Assembly: GCA_018697195.1 (NCBI GenBank)
Contig: JAGMWU010000028.1
Span: 5,346,685 to 5,410,684 of the forward strand
DNA length: 64,000 nt
Source of the DNA: Certhia americana
Lineage: Eukaryota > Chordata > Aves > Passeriformes > Certhiidae
Reading direction: 5' to 3'
Translations under genes and position numbers: made by a program
Notes under the pieces: model-generated
Seen by the model: the letters and a program-made list of their open reading frames with translations, nothing else
Database searches by the model: none
What the model was told of the DNA's origin: nothing
Part shown: piece by piece, positions 1-12,700 of the stretch
How positions within the stretch are numbered: position 1 is the stretch's first letter
Layout: every line of letters begins with the position of its first letter

Positions 1-1176
1 TGCCCAGCCCAGCACATGGAGCTCAGCAAACCCTGCTCCAGCTGCGGGTTGGGATGGGCTTCATCCCCTCCTGCATTTCCACACCCCACAGGGTCCTGAA
101 GGAGCTCACCTGGTTCATGGATCACAACTCCTCTTGCAGCTTCAGAGAGGTTTGGCCATTCATCATCCCCTGCCCCCAAACTTAGGCTGGGGCCACAATT
201 CCCACCCTGCAGCCCCAGGGTCAGGCTTGGAGGGATTTTGCTCTCTCCCAAAGCAGGAGGAGAAAGGACAGGGGCCCATGAGGATCTGTGCACACACATT
301 CCATCCCTAAGTCACCAGTTTGTTCCTCCTGCCTAATTTTTTGCCCAGAGATCAAAGAGGAACAGGTTGCAATTGGAATGGTGATGGGAAAAGGCTTTAT
401 CCAGGCTGGAGCAGGGACCTGACGCTGCTGCTGGGGATCATCTCCAGCCAGCGCTGTCCCAACCACCCACAGCATGAACATCCTGTCCCCACACCCCCTC
501 CCAAAGGGCTGGGCTCTTCCTGTCCCCTCGAGGTCACCCGTGGGCACCCCTGGCAGGTCCTGAGCTCTGCTGAGGTGTTCCAGTCCCTGACAGGACCCGG
601 GGGTGCAGGGCTCAGCACCCCCGATCAGTCCAGGACTGATTCTGTGATCGATCCGTGCCCACAGCAGGGTCAGGGCACAGCTGGCAGCACCGTGGGGCTC
701 TCCCGGGGACTCTGCAGCCGCAGTGGGAAGCGAAGCCTCTTGGAGGAAGGCTCTCTCTTCTCCCTGTAATTGCTCCTTGGCCCCCAGCCACCGATCGCTC
801 ACATTTGGGGATGTTTTCTCTCCAGTCTCATGGCTGCTTTTCAGTTCCCTTGCTGGTTTTACCCATCCCAGCCTCTTCCCACACCAGCACTCCCAAATAA
901 ACGAGCTCACGCTGTCCAAGGCAGAGCCCCAAGATCTCCAGAGAAGGTGTGAGCTGCAGCCCCCCCAGCTCATGGCAGTGGGGATTTGGGGCACCCCGAG
1001 TTGTGCCAGGTCCCTGCGGTCCCCCCAGGCCCTCGCTGGGATGGGGCAGCCCCAAAGGGCTGAGGAATAGGAACCGTGGAGCCGGCAATGGCTCAGGGTG
1101 GCTCGGACAGCCCGGCTGGGCTTCACCACACCCTGACCCACCTTGGGGAGCCAGGGGTGGCCCCAAGGGCACCTCG
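1..1176. other. KCNC4 downstream flank
   Basis: No gene, repeat or conserved motif recognised before the minisatellites. Confidence 0.6.
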
Positions 1177-1575
1177 AAATGCCACGCTGTGCCCCCAGTG
1201 CCACAGTGTCCCCCGCAGTGCCACGCTGTGCCCCCAATGCCACAGTGTCCCCCGCAGTGCCACACTGTGCCCTGAAATGACACAGTGTCCCCCGCAGTGA
1301 CACGCTGTGCCCCCAGTGCCACAGTGTCCCCCGCAGTGACAAGCTGTGCCCCGAAATGCCACAGTGTCCCCCGCAGTGACACGCTGTGCCCCCAATGCCA
1401 CAGTGTCCCCCGCAGTGACACGCTGTGCCCCGAAATGACACAGTGTCCCCTGCAGTGCCACGCTGTGCCCTGAAATGACACAGTGTCCCCTGCAGTGCCA
1501 CTCTGTGCCCCCAATGCCACAGTGTCCCCCGCAGTGACACGCTGTGCCCCGAAATGCCACGCTGTCCCTGCATGG
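1177..1575. repeat. 39-bp minisatellite
   Basis: About ten copies of a 39-bp unit made of two related halves, TGCCACAGTGTCCCCCGCAG and TG(A/C)CACGCTGTGCCCC plus a few bases. Because 39 is a multiple of three, long open frames arise on both strands; they are not genes. Confidence 0.9.
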
Positions 1576-1616
1576 CCAGGAGGGATGTCATTCCCCAGCA
1601 CAGGGGGGAACACGGG

Positions 1617-1945
1617 CTGTGAGAGGGGTGTCACTGGGATGTCATGGGGGTGTCACAGGAGTGTCACAGGAGTGTCACGGAGGCGTCACTGGGATGTCAC
1701 AGGGGTGTCACAGGGGTGTCACAGGGCGGTCACAGGGGGGTCACAGGAGTGTCACAGGAGTGTCACAGGGATGTCACAGGGGTGTCACGGAGATGTCACA
1801 AGGATGTCACAGGAGTGTCATGGGGGTGTCACAGGGGTGTGATAGGGGTGTCACAGGGGTGTCACAGGGGATGTCATGGGAGTGTCACAGGGGGAATGTC
1901 ACAGGTGTGTCACAAGGAGGTCACAGGAATGTCACAAGGATAATT
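1617..1945. repeat. 10-11-bp minisatellite (TGTCACAGGRG)
   Basis: About thirty tandem copies of GTGTCACAGGR with small length changes, starting about 40 bases after the 39-bp array and sharing its TGTCAC/TGACAC core. Confidence 0.9.
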
Positions 1946-1989
1946 CTGCCCTGGGCTTTCCAGTGTGAGGTAGCAAGGAACTCAGCCAC

Positions 1990-2560
1990 AACATGGAATC
2001 CCAGAATCCCAGCCTGGTTTGGGTTGAAGGGACCTTAAAGCCCATCCAGTGCCATCCCTGCCATGGCAGGAACACCTTCCACTGTCCCAGGCTGCTCCCA
2101 GCCCCATCTAGCCTGACCTTGGACAATTCCAGGGATCCAGGAACAGCCACAGCTGCTCTGGGCACCCTGTGCCAGGGCCTGCCCACCCTCCCAGGGAACA
2201 ATTTTTTCCCAATTTCAAACTTAAATTTCCCATTTTGGGCTTGAAGCTATTCCCCCTTGTCCTGTCACTCCAGTTCCTGAAGAACAGTCCTCCTCCAGCT
2301 TCCTGTAGCCCCTTCACATCCTGGAAGGTGCTCTGAGGTCTCCACACAAACTTCTCCTCTCCAGGCTGAACATTCCCAACAATCCTATCCTGTTTCCATG
2401 GGGGAGATGGTCCATTTCCTTCATTTCAAACGAGTCCATTTCTGGACTCGCTCCAACAGTTCCATGTCCTTTCAATGATGGGGGCCCCGAGCTGGATGCA
2501 GCATTCCAGATGGGATCTATGAGAGCAGAGTAGGGAGGAAGAATCACCTCCCTCCAGGTG
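1990..2560 (-). mobile_element. CR1 LINE, 3' fragment
   Basis: Complement of the CR1 3' end: begins GAATCCCAGAATCCC..TTTGGGTTGAAGGGACC and continues through the conserved CCAGGCTGCTCCCAGCCCC and TGTCCTGTCACTCC segments to GAGCTGGATGCAGCATTCCAG. It is truncated and has no coding capacity. Confidence 0.85.
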
Positions 2561-2702
2561 ATCCAGGCAACACCACGGCCAAACTCCCCATTCCTGCTGC
2601 CTGTCCCCGGGGTTGAGACAGGACCCTGGGCACACAGAGAGCTAGAGACAAGGAACCAGGGAGGCAGGAGGGGTACGGGAGCTGACTCAGCTCATGAATG
2701 TC

Positions 2703-2708
2703 TTTATT
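2703..2708 (-). terminator. KCNC4: Polyadenylation signal of the long KCNC4 transcript
   Basis: Canonical AATAAA on the minus strand in the context TTCCAATAAAGACATTC, with TG-rich sequence expected just downstream. It is the only good signal after the distal stop. Confidence 0.6.
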
Positions 2709-3289
2709 GGAACTCTACATGTTGGACAGGCATGCGAACAGGACAGACGGAGACAGGAGTAGTATTGCCTTGGTCACAGAGATATGGAACAGCGTTAGAA
2801 GGACCCTGACCCCTCCAGGCCAGCCGGGATCCCCACACCTCAGTCTCCTATTGCTTCCCATCCCCATCCCTGCCCCCCAACCACCCCGCTCGTCCCCCCG
2901 CACCTGTGGGGTCAGCACCCGTGGGAGGGGGCGATGGTGGCACCTGGAGTGGAGCCTTTGGCACTCTGGAGGAGGGTTCCCAGTGGCCGAGTGGCGATGG
3001 AGGGGCCAGAGCACGGGTGCAGCCGCGGGCTGAGGTGTCCTGGTGAGCAGCTGAATCTCCAGAGGTGGAGGGTGAGGTGCAGCCAAAAAGCGTGGGCAAG
3101 GGGAGGGGGCAGCCCAGGGGTGCTGGGGCAGCGTGGCCGTGGCAGGGCTGGCACCAGGAAGGGGAATGGGGCTGTGCCCAACCTCCCTCCTGGCCCCACT
3201 GCTCTGTGGCACCTCTTGGGGGGACCCGGCTGCCAACCACCCCAAGGAAGGAGCTGGAGCTTTGGGCAAAGAAAGCTCCGTGGGAAGAG

Positions 3290-3670
3290 CATCCCTTGGC
3301 CTTGAGGGGAGCATCCCTGGAGGAATGCTTGTCCCAGCCTTGGGGGGAGCATCCCTGGCCTTTGGAGAGGGCATCCCTCAGCCTTGGGGAGAGCATCTCC
3401 CTTGGGAAGAGAATCCCTTGGCCCCAGGGAAAGCATCCCTAGAGGAATGCATGTCCCAGCCTGAGGGAAAGCATCTCTGGGCTTTGGGGAGAGCATCCCT
3501 GGGGGAATGCATCCTTTAGCCTTAAGAAGAGCATCCCTTGGCCCCCAGGAGAGCATCCTTCCACCTTGGGGAAAGCATCCCTCAGGATACACATCCCTCC
3601 CCCTTGGAGAAGGCATCCCTTGGGGAAGGCATCCCTTGGGGAAGGCATCCCTTGGGGAAGGCATCCCTCA
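3290..3670. repeat. Minisatellite in the KCNC4 distal 3' UTR
   Basis: Degenerate units of about 16-21 bp around GAGCATCCCTTGG. The youngest end (3612-3668) has near-perfect 16-bp copies of GGCATCCCTTGGGGAA. It produces repetitive ORFs on both strands. Confidence 0.85.
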
Positions 3671-3699
3671 CCAGGGCGCTGCCTGCAGCCAGCTGGGGC

Positions 3700-3761
3700 T
3701 CAGGAGAAGGTGACCACCTCACCCTGGGGGTAACTGGAAGCGATGGTGTCCTGGCAGGAAT
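3700..3761 (-). CDS. KCNC4: KCNC4 alternative last exon, distal (4b)
   Basis: Acceptor TTTATGTCTTTAATTGCAG ends at 3762. The exon is in the phase left by exon 3 and encodes Asp592-Ser611 (begins [13 protein letters not shown], ends VVTFS) with TGA at 3702-3700. It lies 11.9 kb from exon 3 and about 1 kb upstream of a canonical AATAAA. As I recall, other Kv3 genes have short tails of the type D-C-x-(D/E)-x-x-I-x-x-Y-x-Q, which this resembles; I could not align it. The phase match, the strong acceptor and the 3' UTR architecture support it. Confidence 0.75.
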
Positions 3762-6700
3762 CTGCAATTAAAGACATAAACATTAAACACAGCATTAGAT
3801 ATTTGCTTCCATGAGTTATGTGGGGAGAAATAGGAGAGGGAGAGGGACCCTGAGCTTCCAGGGGACCCTGTCTTAGTAGGATGCAGAAAACAGAGTGACC
3901 ACAAATTAAGTGGCCTTTTCCAGTGGGATAAAATGCTGCTTGTTCCATCTGTAAGTCAGGGAAAAATGGTTTAAAAAAGCCTCAGAACAGTGGCAGAGAT
4001 GGAGACTTGGGAAATGATTGGGAAATGATTCTCCAAGAGAAACCACACATGGAATCAGGGTGATTTTGAGGGTATAAATGAAAATGAGGGGAAAAACCTT
4101 ACCCTCACCACATCCCTCTCAACCCTCTCCTCACAGAAATCTGCTCTTGCCCAAAACTTCCCAAGCCAACCCCAAGCCAGATGTCCCAAAGCCAAGCCTG
4201 GTGCATTAATCTCTCAGTGTTTTTTCTTCTCCCTCTCTCCCTCTCATTTGTTATCATTGAATTAATTATCATTGATTGGAGCTCTGAGTCACCCCACCGC
4301 CTCTCCCCATGTGCCAGGGCCCAGTTTCCAGGCGAGGGGCTGTCAGGCAGGGAGACAGCGCCTGAGCCACCAGATAAGCCATGGAATTTTGCTTTAAACC
4401 TCATCCCCAGCTCCTGCTCAAGAGTTTGACCCAGCTGCCTCCACTGCAGACTCAAGATGGCTCCAAAAACTCCTCCTTTTCCACAGAATAAAGGTCTCGT
4501 TCTCCATCAAGCATCACTGCACAGCTTGGGTGAGCAATGCCCAGACATGGAGGCTTTGCAAACCTCACATCCCATAAAACCCCTAAGGATCAAAGGAGCT
4601 TTCCTCCCTGAGCTGGTAGGACAGCTCCCCACCTCCAAAGAAAAAATGGTTTGGTGTGGAGAGGCTTTGCCTATGTTAAGGAGACACAAGAGGCTTCTCT
4701 CACAGGATCCCCTGTTCTGTTATGCCAATGCCCCCCTGTTCTGTTCCCTCTGTCAGCCCTGTTATTCCCCTCTCCATCCCTGTGTCCCTCAGTCACTCCC
4801 TCCCAATTTCCCCACTGGCTCCCATACCCCAATCCTGCCTTTGTGCTGCCCCCACACCCCCTGACAATTGGTCCCTGATGCTCTCCCAGCCCTGATGCTC
4901 TCCCAGCCCCCAGCACCCAAATACATGAACATTTACCCTTCCCATGAGCCCTGCCTTTGTCCCTGGACTGTCTGTGCGTGGCTGGAATAAACATCTCTGT
5001 GATCCCATCCAAAGGCCCTTCCTGCTTCTCTTTACCATCACCCTAAAAATACCTATCTTGGTCGCAACAATTTGGGGACCCAACAACATCCTCCTGCAGA
5101 AATTTGGGGACCAGCAGTGCCCACGCATGCAGCAGCTGCTGAAAAATATCCCAGCTCTTGATTCAGTCACTTCTGCAACAGCTAAAAGCTCTTGGCAGGG
5201 CTCGTGTCCTGCTAGAAACATTCCTCATCAGGTCGATTGATTTACCAGGGGCACGACTTGGCTTTTAACTCCCATCTCCTCCTCCCCGTTCAAAGCCATT
5301 TTGTGTGTTAGCTCAAGACCTGCTGCCCGCAGCCTCCAGGGACCTGCCTTGGAAAGCAGCTCCCCAGCCTGGGAAAAAAATTAGCACGACTAAAAATAAA
5401 TAACAACAGCCCAGAGTTTTATTTTTTTGTCCCCCAGACGAAGGCACCATGAGGAAAGAGCCCTCCTGTCTTGGTTTATCGCTACCAGCTCTGTTCTGCT
5501 CTTGCCCTCACAGCCCCTCAGTGACATGCAGCCCCTTCCTCAAGCTCATTTTTGGGTGTGCATCTGCCACCAGCCTCTGTAGGGTGCTGCCCTGGGCAAG
5601 CCTTGGGAGGCTTGGCACAGCCTGGCACAACCCAGCTCCAAATACCCCCAAGGTTTGCTGCACTGCTCCCAGAGCCATCAGCCCCAAATCTCCTCACATG
5701 GGGGCCTCACCCAGTCCCACCCCCTCACTGTGAGCATCTCCCCAAACACCCTCGAGTGCTGCTGAGGGGGCTTTGGCACCCAGCTGTGCTGTGCTGTAGG
5801 TCCTACACTGACTCTGCAGCCCTGAGGAGGAGGACTTGGGGGTGTTGGGGGATGAGCAGCTCAACCTTCCCCAGCCACGTGCACGGGACCCAGACCACCC
5901 CCAGCACGGGAGGGGGGGATTCTGCCCCACTCAGGTGAGACCCCACCTGCAGAGCTGCTCCAGCATCAGGAGGACATGGAGCCCCTCTGTTCTGGAACAG
6001 GCTGGGAGAGCTGGGGGTGTTCATCTGGAGAAAACAAAGCTCTGGGAAGACCTGAGAGCCCCTTCCAGAGCCTAGAGGGGCTCTGAGAGAGCTGGAGAAG
6101 GACTTTGGAGAAGTGGTGATGATTTCCCACTGCCATAGGGCAGGGATAGATGGGATATTGGGAAGGAATTGTTCCCTGGGAGGGTGGGCAGGCCCTGGCA
6201 CAGGGTGCCCAGAGCAGCTGTGGCTGCCCCTGGATCCCTGGCAGTGTCCACAGCCAGGCTGGATGGGTCTTGGAGCAGCCTGGGACAGTGAAAGGTGTCC
6301 CTGTCATGGCAGGGGCTGGAATAGGATGGAATTTAAGGCCCCTTCCTACTCAAACAGTTCCCTGACTCTGTGATTACTTCTTCACAGCCACCAGGACACA
6401 GTCCCTGCCTGTCCCACACAGGAGGTAGTGTGACCCTCTTCCCAGAAGTTCACAGAATCCTTTCTGAGCCTCCATTTACCTTTTCCATGGGTAAAACGTA
6501 AGGATCCGTTGCCCGGGTGGAGGTAAGGAAGTAACAGACTGGGAGCTGGGAGGCTCCTATTTATAAGCTCAACTGCATCCTATTTTGCATCTGCCTCTGC
6601 TCTCCCTGTTCCTCGTCAGCACGGGCAAGCCATGGGGTTGCTATTTATTTTCTGTTTTTCTTTATTGTCATCAAATAAGCAGTGAGGATTTTTCCTGGCA

Positions 6701-9700
6701 GTGCTGGGGAAGCCAGGAACAGGCTCCTTCTGGGTAGAGCAATTACTCTCTTGACATCTTCACCTCCTGCCCAGCTGCCTGACAGGCCTTTCTATTTTCT
6801 CAGCTCTCTCAGGCATCTCCTGAGAAACAGAGCAGTTGTTGCAACAATAAAAATTAATACTTTGCAAGCAGCCCGGGATCATGGTGCAGCCTCCATGCAG
6901 TGCTGGACTGCGAGTCTTCCAGGAGGAAAAGAGAAGGAAGGAGCTGATGCTGGAGCAGGGAACTGCTCCCAAATCCCCAGGAGCAGTCAAAGGCTGCTCT
7001 GGTTTGGCTTCATGCAGGGAGTGGGTGGTCACAGGGGTCTGATCCTTGTCCCAGAGTGCTGATCCATGTCCCAGAGTGGGCAGACACAGGCAGAGGAATG
7101 TGAGGACTCCACCAGGACATCCCGGTGTCACCCAACACCTCTGGAGTGCTCCAGGCCAGGCTGGACAGAGCTTGGAGCAGCCGGGTCTGGTGGAAGCTGG
7201 AAGTTGTCCCTGCCCATGGCCCTTCCAACCCAAACCATCCCATACCTTTGTCACCTCTGGTCCCATTCCCACTGTTGAGCATCACATCTGTCTGCATCCA
7301 GGTGGGGAGAGGGACACAGGGCACTGAAGCTCTGCGTGGTCCCACCTTGCTGAGCTGTCCACACATTCCTAGAACACACCCAATGCTCATCCCTGTATTC
7401 CTGCTCAATCTCACTGCTCTTCCAGGAACGAGATCCAGCACACCCAGTCCATCCCCAGGGAACATCTCCTTTCCATGCTGCCATGCCCTGACAGGCACTG
7501 CACACCCCTTGATGTTATTTTTTTTTTTAAATGCCATTCTGGGGCAGTTGGACTCCTGTGGATTTATACAGTTTCTTGGGAATAAATCCAACAACTTTCT
7601 CTTGGTGCCTTTTGCCTGGGCTGGAACGTGAGCTCCTACCAGATCCCTAAACACAGATAAGCCCAGCGAGGATATTCAGGGGAAGTATCATATATTCGTG
7701 CTCTATTCTTATCCTATTCTCCAGGCAGCCAATTTTGGCCACTGTTGGAGATAAAAACCTGGGCTCCAGAGATATTTAGAGGTCTGCTCTGATCCACTAC
7801 AGCTCCTCTTCTAATCTTACCCGGGGATTAACCCGTGCTAACTCGCCCCCAAAACCAACCCAGACCCCACCTAAAAATAACAACAAGCTGTTTTCTCCCT
7901 CCTGCATCCCCCAAATCCTGTTCAGAAGAAGGCGGGAGGAAGAGGGAGAAGATGCGATGGGTTTTTCAGCAGTTTGGTGCCTCCCACTGAAATCCCTCCA
8001 TCTCCCTTTCGGGGCTCAGTTGTTTTAGAGGAGCTTTTTGCACATTAGTCATCCCTTCTCCCGGGTTGCATAACGCCCCAGCTAAAAATTGCATCCTGCC
8101 GGCTCCGTGTCAGCTCATGCCCAGCCCTCCTTGCTCTGGTGGGGATGAAATTTTGGGGGGTCCACCAAAGGTTTTCCACCCCAAGCAACCATTCTGGCAC
8201 TGGGATGAACCTGAGGGGAAAGGCAAGGATGGGATCTCCTGGGATCTGTGGCTGCTCTGGGTTTGATCTTCTGCCTCCAAGAGACTCAAACCCCAAAGTT
8301 TGAGCATCTCGATCTGACTCTTCTGCAAGAGACAGGGTTTCATACCTGGCTCATCCCCAAAGTCAGCACAGGACCTTGGAGAAATCATTTATGATCCAAA
8401 GACCACTGAAGTCATGGAGGGTGACCTTCCCTCTGACAGGGGATATTCCAGCTCCTCCTGCTTCCAGAGGGAAGGATGAGCCAGAGAAGCACCTGCATGG
8501 TGCTGCTGTACCCACTCATGGAATTTTGGGTGATTCATTGCCCTGTTACCCCATCCATCTGCTGTGGGAATACACAACTACAGAAATCCAAGGATTGCAG
8601 CTGCACCCAACACACAAACTCAGGGGCTGCCCGTGAGGGATGGATCTGCACCACAGCCCAGTATGGCACATCCTGAGCAGAGGATGCATGCAGCTCTTCC
8701 TGGTTTTTCCCCAAATCCACAAAAATTCAGGATCCAGCACCAAGTCTATGCTGTGCTTAGCTCCTGTCATCCAGCCCAAGGTTTTTCACCTCTTTTCTGC
8801 TTCCCTTTGGCTCTTGCACAGGGAAGGGAAGGGAAGGGAAGGGAAGGGAAGGGAAGGGAAGGGAAGGGAAGGGAAGGGAAGGGAAGGGAAGGGAAGGGAA
8901 AGGCTGGTTTGGATATGTGCTGACTGCTCCTCCTGGCAGCTCCTTCTCTACACCAAGGGAAACTGAGGCACAGGAAACCTGGGGTGGAGCAGGAGGATCC
9001 TGGCTGTGGGATCTGCCAAAATCCATCCCAGCTTCTTTCAAGTGCAGGGACCATGGAATCATAGAATCCTTAAAGCTGGAAAAGACTTCCAAGATCACCA
9101 AGTCCAACCTGTGACCAGCCCTGCCCCACAGGGACCCTCCCTCCTCACCATTCCCTCAGCACCAGCTCTAGTTTGGAGGGGAAGGGTCTGACCCCAGAAA
9201 AGTTCTTGGGGCTCTTTGCTTTTTGAACACACCCAAATCTAAACTCTTGTCCCCAGAAAAGTCCCCGGGCTCCAGCCCTGACTTTCTCAGAGTGAGGAAA
9301 GAGGCCAAGAAGGCACCAAGGGGGATTCAAGATCTGGGCTGGATCCCCCAAAGCAGCCCCTTGAAGCCACCCAAGACCCAAACACCTCCAGGGAGGCTGA
9401 GCTGGACAGAACTGAAATGAGCCACAGGTCAGGGACTGAAGGGTTTGTTCTAGTTCGGGAAGACACCTGAGATCATCCAAAATCATCCCAAAAAAAGATA
9501 GATGTGAGCAAAACCAGCAGTGCAACAGGGAGTTTGACTCTCCAGCCTCATTCTCCCAGGGATGGGGAGAGCCTGGCTCAAACCCAGCTCCCATCCCCAT
9601 GGGAATGTTCTGCTCCATCACCTCACATCCACCCCAAACAAGGATTCATGCCCCATCTATTCAAGCATCATTCTGCCTCAATTCTCTCTCTCTGCCTCAC

Positions 9701-12700
9701 TATTCAACACCAGCAGCAGTTTTCCCTCTACTCCTATTCCCACCACTTCCCAGCTCTTCAGGGGAGTACCCACACCTATTATCCCAGCCTCTGTGTGCCC
9801 CCTGGACCCTCTCCCAGGGCCCTCCAGCCTCCACAGGATCTCAAGGCTGGTTTCCAAGGCCCTGAAGCCCATTGCTGAGACTGGAAGGAGAAGCAGACAC
9901 AATCTGGGAAAGAACAAGTAGGATTTAGGCAGAAAAAGGCACAAAACAGGAGGGGAACCACTGCTGGGCAGGGAATAGAGGTTTATTCATCTGTTGCCTC
10001 CAGAAACTTGAGGCTGGTTTTAAAAAGAAATCAAACAAAATAAAACCCAAAAATATATGAACTCAGCCATTTTCAGCACAATGAGATATAATTTTATGAG
10101 TCAACTTGTCCTCCTTGTGTTTCCACCACCCTTTAGCCCAACACAAACGGCCCACGGGAGGGAGGGCTCGACACCAGAGGGAATTGCAGGGTTTATTTAG
10201 GATGAATAATGTTTCAAGGAGGGGAAAAGTACCCCAACGCCTACTCCAGGGACTGTCTGTACACGTGGACACGAGACAAGGTCAGTGGAGATGTTACAGG
10301 TGCTGCAGCCAGGGCAGGGGGAGCTGGGGAGGGTCAGCACCAGCTCCTGGGGGATGGAGATGTCCCAGCTCGGGCTGCCCTGGGCACTGGAGGTGCAGCA
10401 AGGCCGGCGGCCGCAGGGACACCCAGGGCACAGCGAGGTCCTTTCAGAGGATGGAGGGGACAGGGGAACAGGGGGAGCTGCAGCGGGACGCCAGCGGAGC
10501 CGGGCCCACCGCCGATCCTGCCACACCATCTATGCTGCTCAGGCTCCGGGATTTTCCACAGCCTCGGTGAAGAAAACAGACAGGTTAGAGCTGAGCAGCC
10601 CCCTGCCCTGGGCTCGGGAAGCTGAGAGCACCAGGCTGAGCCCCACACCCCGAGCAACCCCCTAAAAAAATTCAGGAAGGGCTTTTTGAGGACAGCCAGG
10701 CTGCCGTGGATCCTCCAGAACTTCCCACTCCCTGCATCGAGCAGCGCTGGCCAAATCCAGGACTCCAGAGTCATCAATGAGGAGACCAAATTGCTCTTGT
10801 AGGGTGTTGGGTTTTGTTTCCCAAATTGCTCTGAATGAGGAATGAGTCTGGGGATTTTGTGGGCTGAAGCAGACGGGGAAAAGCAGCGGAACTCAAACAA
10901 ATATGGGATTTGGAAGGAGTGATTCCCCCAGCTCTGGATTTTACACCCCTGTAGCAGCAAGCTGCTGCTTACACCTTTCTGTGTGGAAAGGAGCAGGTGG
11001 ACGTGCTCATTATTTTCCATAAGAAATTTCATTGAAGAGCAAATATTTCTATCTCTTCAAGCATGGGTACCCTTCACACTCCCCCCAAAGAGCCAGAAAT
11101 TTCTCCAGCTTTTATTGAAAAAGCAGCAAAGAGAGGAAATATTCTCACAGGTCAAAAGCCACTTTTCTTGCTGGAAAGACACAAAGTCTTTGCACTGAAA
11201 ATTGGATTTTTAAGTCCATAAAACACCACTGCTAAGGATGAGTCTGTTCCCTGGATCTGCTGCCAAAATACAGAAAATTAATGATGCTCCCAGCTGTGAT
11301 GAGCCCAATGTCCCTGCACCTGGACCTTCCCTGAGAGCACCCCAGTGGACAAACCCAGCCAAGCCTGAGCTTTCCCAAGGCACCAGAGATTTCCAGGGAA
11401 AGCAAGACCATGGAAGCAGCGTGTGCGTGGGGGGAGCAGAGGGAGGCAGCTCCTGACAGCAGAAAAACAAGGTGATGGATGGCCCCTTCAGCAGTGCCAG
11501 GCTTGGAATCCCTCCCTGGGTCCCACCCCAGGAGTTTGTGGCACAGCTCTGGGTTCTGCTTTGCTGGTGCTGGTTTGGGCTTGGATTAGGGATCAAGGCT
11601 CACCCTCACACCCCCCAGGGGACGCTGACAGGAACATCCCCTGGAAAACACTCCAGAGCATTACCTCTGCAAATCTGGGGGTTGTCCCCATTTTACGTTT
11701 TTTATGTATCCAGCAGGGATTCTTCAACCCCTGCCCACCTCTCAGCCCCCTGAGGGGACACAGCTCCTCCAGCTGGGAAGCAGAGGCAGGTCCAGGGGAC
11801 AGAGGGACAGCTGCCCAAACCTGTTGCTGACTCCAGCAAAGCTTCCCCCTCCCTGCAGTGGAAGTGGGAACAGAAACAGGCCTGAGGAGAAGAGCAATTT
11901 CCTGATTTACTTCTTGGCACGGATCCACACAATGAGCAAGGAGGGAAGCGAGTGCAGCCCTGAGCTGGGGGGAGCTGGGAGTTTCCCACCCACAGCAGCT
12001 GATGCAGACCCCCCTGCTCCCCACAATACTCCCAAAAAACTGCATCAGGCTCATCCTTCCTTCCCCTTGCTCTTTTTCCCGGGTGTGCTGGGGCTCTTTG
12101 AAGAGCTTACACATTTCCTTGCCGCCCTGAACCACTCGTGGGAAGCAGCAGTGCTGAGATCCAAACAGTCCCTGAAACTTGGGGCAAGCCAAGCACCCAA
12201 ACAGCACCAGTTTGGCAGAAGCGTTTTGGGGTCAGGGTTTGCTGGGAGCCTCCAGCAATGCTGGTGGGGTTTATGGGATGGACTTTGCCTCTCACTCCGG
12301 ACTCTGAGTGCCTGCAAACAGGCACAGAAACAGGGTCAGAACCACACTGCTCACTCTGATTGAGTCTCAAGCATCACATTTTGGGACAGAACTTGATAAA
12401 GATGTTTGATTTCCCCAGGGACCTTCTGCAATGGGACACCAGGGCAAACCTGCCCCAAGCCCAATGCTTTATTCTCTCCATCAATTTATCCCAAGCCACA
12501 CTTGCAGGGGCACCTGGGAAGGAGCTCAAGACTCAGTCCCTCAAGGCTGTTCGAGCCTTCCCACCACAGCCAGGGCCAGGAGCCACCACAGAGTGAAGCC
12601 ACAACAAGGGTGTTGTGCTCTGCTGATTGTCACAGCTGATAAACAGAGCTGGAGTCCCAGTAACTCGCCCTGGAGCCACCCAGGGTCACTGGGATTGCTT

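Larger units (their letters stand above)
2690..3699 (-). other. KCNC4: KCNC4 distal 3' UTR
   Basis: Sequence from the exon 4b stop to just beyond the polyadenylation signal. It contains a degenerate GGGATGC/CTCCCC minisatellite (3290-3670) and then non-repetitive sequence running into AATAAA. The long ORFs seen here on both strands are repeat artefacts. Boundaries are inferred from the signal, not from a transcript. Confidence 0.6.
3762..10170 (-). other. KCNC4: KCNC4 segment between the two alternative last exons
   Basis: About 6.4 kb transcribed only in the long form. It contains three CR1 fragments, the (GGGAA)16 tract and three perfect MEF2 consensus sites. No coding sequence recognised. 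Confidence 0.7.

Noticed and set aside
221..1634. Long minus-strand ORFs (456 and 268 codons) and several plus-strand ones
   Set aside because: They are translations of the 39-bp minisatellite, open in several frames, with repetitive GTAGDTV-type sequence.
1483..2038. Plus-strand ORFs rich in GVSQGCHR
   Set aside because: Translation of the 10-11-bp TGTCACAGG repeat.
2715..3664. Minus-strand ORFs of 182-250 codons
   Set aside because: They read through the 3' UTR minisatellite and have no family resemblance.
8564..9107. ORFs with GREGK or FPSLP repeats
   Set aside because: They are translations of (GGGAA)16.
10334..11032. Minus-strand 232-codon ORF
   Set aside because: It overlaps Kv3.4 exon 4a in a different frame; the exon 4a frame is the one supported by splice phase and homology.
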